From Paraneptunicella sp964228975 (GTDB lineage Bacteria; Pseudomonadota; Gammaproteobacteria; Enterobacterales; Alteromonadaceae), in contig CAXRCC010000159.1 of assembly GCA_964228975.1 (NCBI GenBank), forward strand, positions 1-10,097: 10,097 nucleotides of DNA, written 5' to 3'. Shown here piece by piece: positions 7,820 to 10,097 of this stretch. The notes under the pieces were generated by a model that was not told the DNA's origin, searched no databases, and worked only from the letters and a program-made list of their open reading frames with translations. Numbering within the stretch: position 1 is the stretch's first letter; every line of letters begins with the position of its first letter. The position numbers and the translations under genes were made by a program.

Positions 7820-8895
7820 AGTGCGCTTTCCTCTACACGATTAACTTGCACTGCTGTACCGTCTTTTAGAAGCTCAACACCTGTAACAACATAGCCTTGT
7901 CCTGCTTGTTGTTGATAAATCGCGACGCGGTTACCTTGTTGTTTCACTATGTTCACTTGCACGCGTTTAGCCATGCCATTTTCTACGGCAAATACGCTGT
8001 TTCCACCATCTGGGTGCCTTTTAATGGCGGTTTTCGGCAGCCAAACCAACATTTGGCTTTCGCTTGGCAATACGATTTCTGCATTAGCAGACATCCCCGC
8101 AATTAAACCCGTATTCGCAGGTACATCAGCATAAGCGGTTAAGGTTCGGCTTTGTTGATCCGAAACGGCCACCAAACGCGTTAACGTCACAGATAAAGAC
8201 TCACCATTCAGTGCGTCTGGCAGGATATTGACTTGGGCTTGGTGCTTAGTTTGAATCAAACGGTAATACTGCTGCGGAATAGCAAGCTTCAAACGCAATT
8301 GGTCTTGCTGAACCAGCGTTAACACCGACGTTTGTGGTGTGACCCACTCTCCTAAATCCGCCCCACGAATTGAAATTACACCAGCAAAGGGGGCATAAAG
8401 CGTATGGCGTTTCACGGTTTCTGCTTGCAACGCAACACTCGATGTTTGACGAGTAACTTCCGCTTTTGCGCTTGCCAACTGCGAGCGTCTTTCAGCTAAT
8501 AATGTTTGCGCCACAAATTGTTGTTTCGATAGTGTGACCAGCTCATCGTATAAGCGCTGAGCCTCGGTTAAGTTAACGTTAGCAACATCCAGTGCGGCGC
8601 GGGCTTCATCAAGTGCCAACTTCGATAACGTAGCATCAAGGGTTAACAGCTTTTGGCCAGCGGTAACCTCGTCGCCCACATCAACGAATAACGCCGCAAC
8701 ACGGCCCGACTGTAACGTGGCAAGTTGCGCGTGTTGCACCGCTTCAATAGTGCCGGTTAATGCAATGACTTGTTGATGCGTTTGTGCTGTGGGATAAACC
8801 ACATCAACCGATTTGGTTTGCGCAAAGACACTCGCGCTAAAGAAAGAAGAAAAAGCCATCAAGACGATGAATAAAGGAAGAGATAAAAAATGCAT
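7816..8895 (-). CDS. RND efflux periplasmic adaptor (membrane fusion protein)
   Basis: I chose ATG 8895, giving 359 residues. From there the protein begins with a signal peptide (MHFLSLPLFIVLMAFSSFF, cleavage probably after SVFAQ), and an AAAGAG Shine-Dalgarno precedes it. The longer frame from a GTG at 8943 would put 16 polar residues before the signal. No lipobox Cys is seen, so it is a soluble or signal-anchored adaptor. Domain order is typical: first lipoyl half (about residues 45-85, QSGRVAALFVDVGDEV), alpha-hairpin (about 85-155), second lipoyl half (YAPFAGVISIRGADLGEWV), beta-barrel and membrane-proximal domain. Adaptors of this type bridge the pump to a TolC-like outer-membrane channel, which is not encoded here. 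It is the first gene of the operon, with ATGA overlap to the pump. Confidence 0.94.
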   Translation of the reverse strand: MHFLSLPLFIVLMAFSSFFSASVFAQTKSVDVVYPTAQTHQQVIALTGTIEAVQHAQLATLQSGRVAALFVDVGDEVTAGQKLLTLDATLSKLALDEARAALDVANVNLTEAQRLYDELVTLSKQQFVAQTLLAERRSQLASAKAEVTRQTSSVALQAETVKRHTLYAPFAGVISIRGADLGEWVTPQTSVLTLVQQDQLRLKLAIPQQYYRLIQTKHQAQVNILPDALNGESLSVTLTRLVAVSDQQSRTLTAYADVPANTGLIAGMSANAEIVLPSESQMLVWLPKTAIKRHPDGGNSVFAVENGMAKRVQVNIVKQQGNRVAIYQQQAGQGYVVTGVELLKDGTAVQVNRVEESAL

Positions 8896-8983
8896 ACTGG
8901 TCTCTTTAAGAATGACGATTTCGCCAAAGTTACTGCAAAGCACACAAAAACTCAGCCTTAACGCGGTCTGTTGAACAATAAAA

Positions 8984-9012
8984 TTGATAAACGACCGAAT
9001 TCAGCATATCAA
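8984..9012. promoter_or_regulatory. symmetrical candidate divergent promoter, efflux operon and amidotransferase gene
   Basis: TTGATA (8984-8989), 17 bases, TATCAA (9007-9012) reads identically on both strands. On each strand it resembles a sigma70 promoter with a 5/6 -35 box, ideal 17-bp spacing and a 4/6 -10 box. It lies about 89 bp before the adaptor ATG and about 78 bp before the amidotransferase ATG. The minus-strand -10 box lies inside the 13-bp element GTCGTTTATCAAT (8995-8983) that is shared with the cytochrome b561 control region. It could instead be an operator for a dimeric protein. Confidence 0.45.
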
Positions 9013-9089
9013 CAACAAGGCGAATAAAGGGCAATACGCTCGGCGAGTTTGTCATCGCATTCACCGCGCAAACACCTTAGGGAATGAAC

Positions 9090-9785
9090 ATGCACGTACA
9101 TTATTTACAGCACGTAGCCTTTGAAAACTTAGGCATGATTGAGCAATGGGTTAACACACGCGGGCACTCGCTTTCTCACACTGCGCTCTATGAAGCGGAA
9201 CATGAATTACCACAAGTGCAAGATTTCGATATGCTCATTGTGATGGGCGGCCCAATGAGCATCCACGATGAAAAAGACCACCCCTGGTTAATAAAGGAAA
9301 AACAACTCGTTCGCGATGCCATTGCCGCCAATAAATACGTGCTGGGAATTTGCCTGGGCGGGCAACTCATTGCAGAGGCGCTTGGTGCAACCGTAAGCCT
9401 TGGCTCTGAAAAAGAAATTGGTTGGTTTCCGATCGCCTTTTCAGATGACATTATGGGACACCCATTGCTAAGTGGGTTTAACCTTTCCATGGTGGTATTT
9501 CATTGGCATGGCGAGCAATTCTCGCTGCCCCAAGGTGCCATCAGTTTAGGCCGAAGTGCCGTTTGCCCGCATCAAGGCTTCTTGTATGAAAACACCGTAT
9601 TGGCCTTACAATTTCATTTAGAAATGGACAAAAACGCCATCGAAAAACTCAGCACGGCCTGTTCCGAAGAATTGGTGACATCTCGATTTATACAAAGCCA
9701 AGAAGCGATGCTCGAAAAAGCGGAGAAATACCCAAATGACAGCTATTTAATGAAGCTGCTGGATAACTGGGTTGAATTGCGTTGA
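9090..9785 (+). CDS. class I glutamine amidotransferase-like protein (GMP synthase GATase-like)
   Basis: The protein is one GATase domain of 231 residues from ATG 9090, which has an AGGGA Shine-Dalgarno six bases upstream. An ATG at 9084 abuts that site and is less likely. The opening MHVHYLQHVAFENLG and the VMGGPMSIHDE loop are typical of stand-alone GuaA-GATase-like proteins. The catalytic triad can be placed: Cys88 in GICLGGQ, His176 and Glu178 in QFHLE. Such domains hydrolyse glutamine or gamma-glutamyl amides; with no synthetase domain attached or nearby, the physiological substrate is unknown. The gene is divergent from the efflux operon and may share its symmetrical promoter region. 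No operon partner lies on the same strand. Confidence 0.9.
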   Translation: MHVHYLQHVAFENLGMIEQWVNTRGHSLSHTALYEAEHELPQVQDFDMLIVMGGPMSIHDEKDHPWLIKEKQLVRDAIAANKYVLGICLGGQLIAEALGATVSLGSEKEIGWFPIAFSDDIMGHPLLSGFNLSMVVFHWHGEQFSLPQGAISLGRSAVCPHQGFLYENTVLALQFHLEMDKNAIEKLSTACSEELVTSRFIQSQEAMLEKAEKYPNDSYLMKLLDNWVELR

Positions 9786-9812
9786 GGTTGAGCTTAGGTC
9801 TGAATTCAAGTT

Positions 9813-9840
9813 TGACACTTCTTTTCAAATTGAAGTGTCA
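9813..9840. repeat. 9-bp inverted repeat after the amidotransferase gene
   Basis: TGACACTTC (9813-9821) and GAAGTGTCA (9832-9840) are perfectly complementary with a 10-base AT-rich loop. The repeat begins 27 bases after the stop codon. No T run follows, so it may be an imperfect terminator, an mRNA-end-stabilising hairpin or a protein site. Confidence 0.5.
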
Positions 9841-9877
9841 GATGCTAGCCGGAACTAATACATTTTATGGGGTAAGG

Positions 9878-9895
9878 GAGGGCTGATTAGCCCTC
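9878..9895. terminator. GC-rich hairpin between convergent genes, possible terminator without T tract
   Basis: GAGGGCT, loop GATT, AGCCCTC gives a compact 7-bp stem. It stands between the amidotransferase gene (+) and the partial regulator gene (-), where both transcripts should end. Neither side has a convincing U tract, so intrinsic termination is uncertain. Confidence 0.4.
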
Positions 9896-10006
9896 TATTC
9901 AACGACATCAATGATGACTCTTTTATCGTCGGATACAATTCGCTTTAGTACATTCACGCTATTATTAGTCTTCTTTAATGATAGTTTTAGGTTCGATCAA
10001 TTCATT

Positions 10007-10029
10007 GCCACTTACCACAGTGGCTTTTT
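10007..10029 (+). terminator. candidate terminator overlapping the end of the RegA-like gene
   Basis: GCCACT, loop TACCAC, AGTGGC is followed by five T on the + strand. A 6-bp GC-rich stem with a U tract fits an intrinsic terminator for transcripts from the left. It lies about 220 bp beyond the amidotransferase stop and spans the last codons of the opposite gene, so it may be a coincidence of coding sequence. Confidence 0.35.
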
Positions 10030-10097
10030 CTGAAGCTTTCTTTGCAGTGTTCTGCGGTGCATGTTCAACGCTCGTGCGGTTGCCGAAATATTGCCGT
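10012..10097 (-). CDS. RegA/PrrA/ActR-type response regulator, C-terminal fragment (5' end outside window)
   Basis: The last 27 codons on the minus strand end at TAA (10014-10012) and include ISATARALNMHRRTLQRKL. This is the recognition part of the Fis-type helix-turn-helix that closes RegA/PrrA/ActR/RoxR response regulators, where MHRRTLQRKL is nearly invariant. Relatives end a few residues later, as here (QKKPLW), so the 3' end appears intact. In known systems the regulator works with a RegB/PrrB-type redox-sensing kinase to control respiration and energy genes; that partner would lie to the right of the window. Only the DNA-binding end is visible, so receiver-domain features cannot be checked. 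Confidence 0.85.
   Translation of the reverse strand, partial: GNISATARALNMHRRTLQRKLQKKPLW

Noticed and set aside
8896..8943. N-terminal extension of the adaptor from a GTG at 8943
   Set aside because: It would place 16 polar residues before an otherwise clean signal peptide, while ATG 8895 has a good Shine-Dalgarno.
9188..9490. Minus-strand ORF of 100 codons inside the amidotransferase gene
   Set aside because: Shadow of a gene with an intact catalytic triad; no family resemblance of its own.

Overview
The window looks like chromosomal DNA of a Gammaproteobacterium, probably marine or aquatic, with GC in the mid to upper forties by eye. This rests on family content (GlxA-type AraC regulator, HDOD protein, cytochrome b561, LytS/LytTR two-component system, RND efflux pair, RegA/PrrA-type regulator end) and not on any species-specific marker. 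There is no rRNA, tRNA, CRISPR array, insertion sequence or phage gene. Genes are tightly packed, with two ATGA stop/start overlaps.

Layout. 1-803 (+) is the C-terminal part of a GlxA-type regulator cut by the left edge. 965-1813 (+) is a stand-alone HDOD protein. It converges on a di-heme cytochrome b561 gene (1932-2477, -), with a strong bidirectional terminator at 1844-1873 between them. Divergent from the cytochrome is a two-gene operon, a LytS/YehU-type sensor kinase (2762-3808) and a LytTR response regulator (3805-4506). It runs head-on into an RND efflux operon on the minus strand: periplasmic adaptor (8895-7816) then inner-membrane pump (7819-4649). Divergent from the pump operon is a class I glutamine amidotransferase-like gene (9090-9785, +). 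The right edge holds the last 27 codons of a RegA/PrrA/ActR-type response regulator on the minus strand (10097-10012), too short to appear as an ordinary ORF.

How the genes may work together. The two-component system has a pump as its convergent neighbour. An identical 13-bp element (GTCGTTTATCAAT on the minus strand) lies about 80-90 bp upstream of both the cytochrome b561 gene and the adaptor-pump operon, in the same orientation. In the second place it overlaps a candidate -10 box. Co-regulation, perhaps by the LytTR regulator encoded between them, is a testable inference. No outer-membrane channel gene is present, so the pump would need a TolC-like partner from elsewhere.

The most unusual structure is at the 3' end of the pump gene. 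A 12-bp tandem repeat encodes tetrapeptides of the type x-I-K-G. Two adjacent, identical repeat units each carry an amber codon (AAG to TAG), and the same frame then stays open to a TAA at 4562-4564. The annotated pump therefore looks like a version shortened by a nonsense change inside a repetitive C-terminal tail, followed by duplication of the mutated unit.
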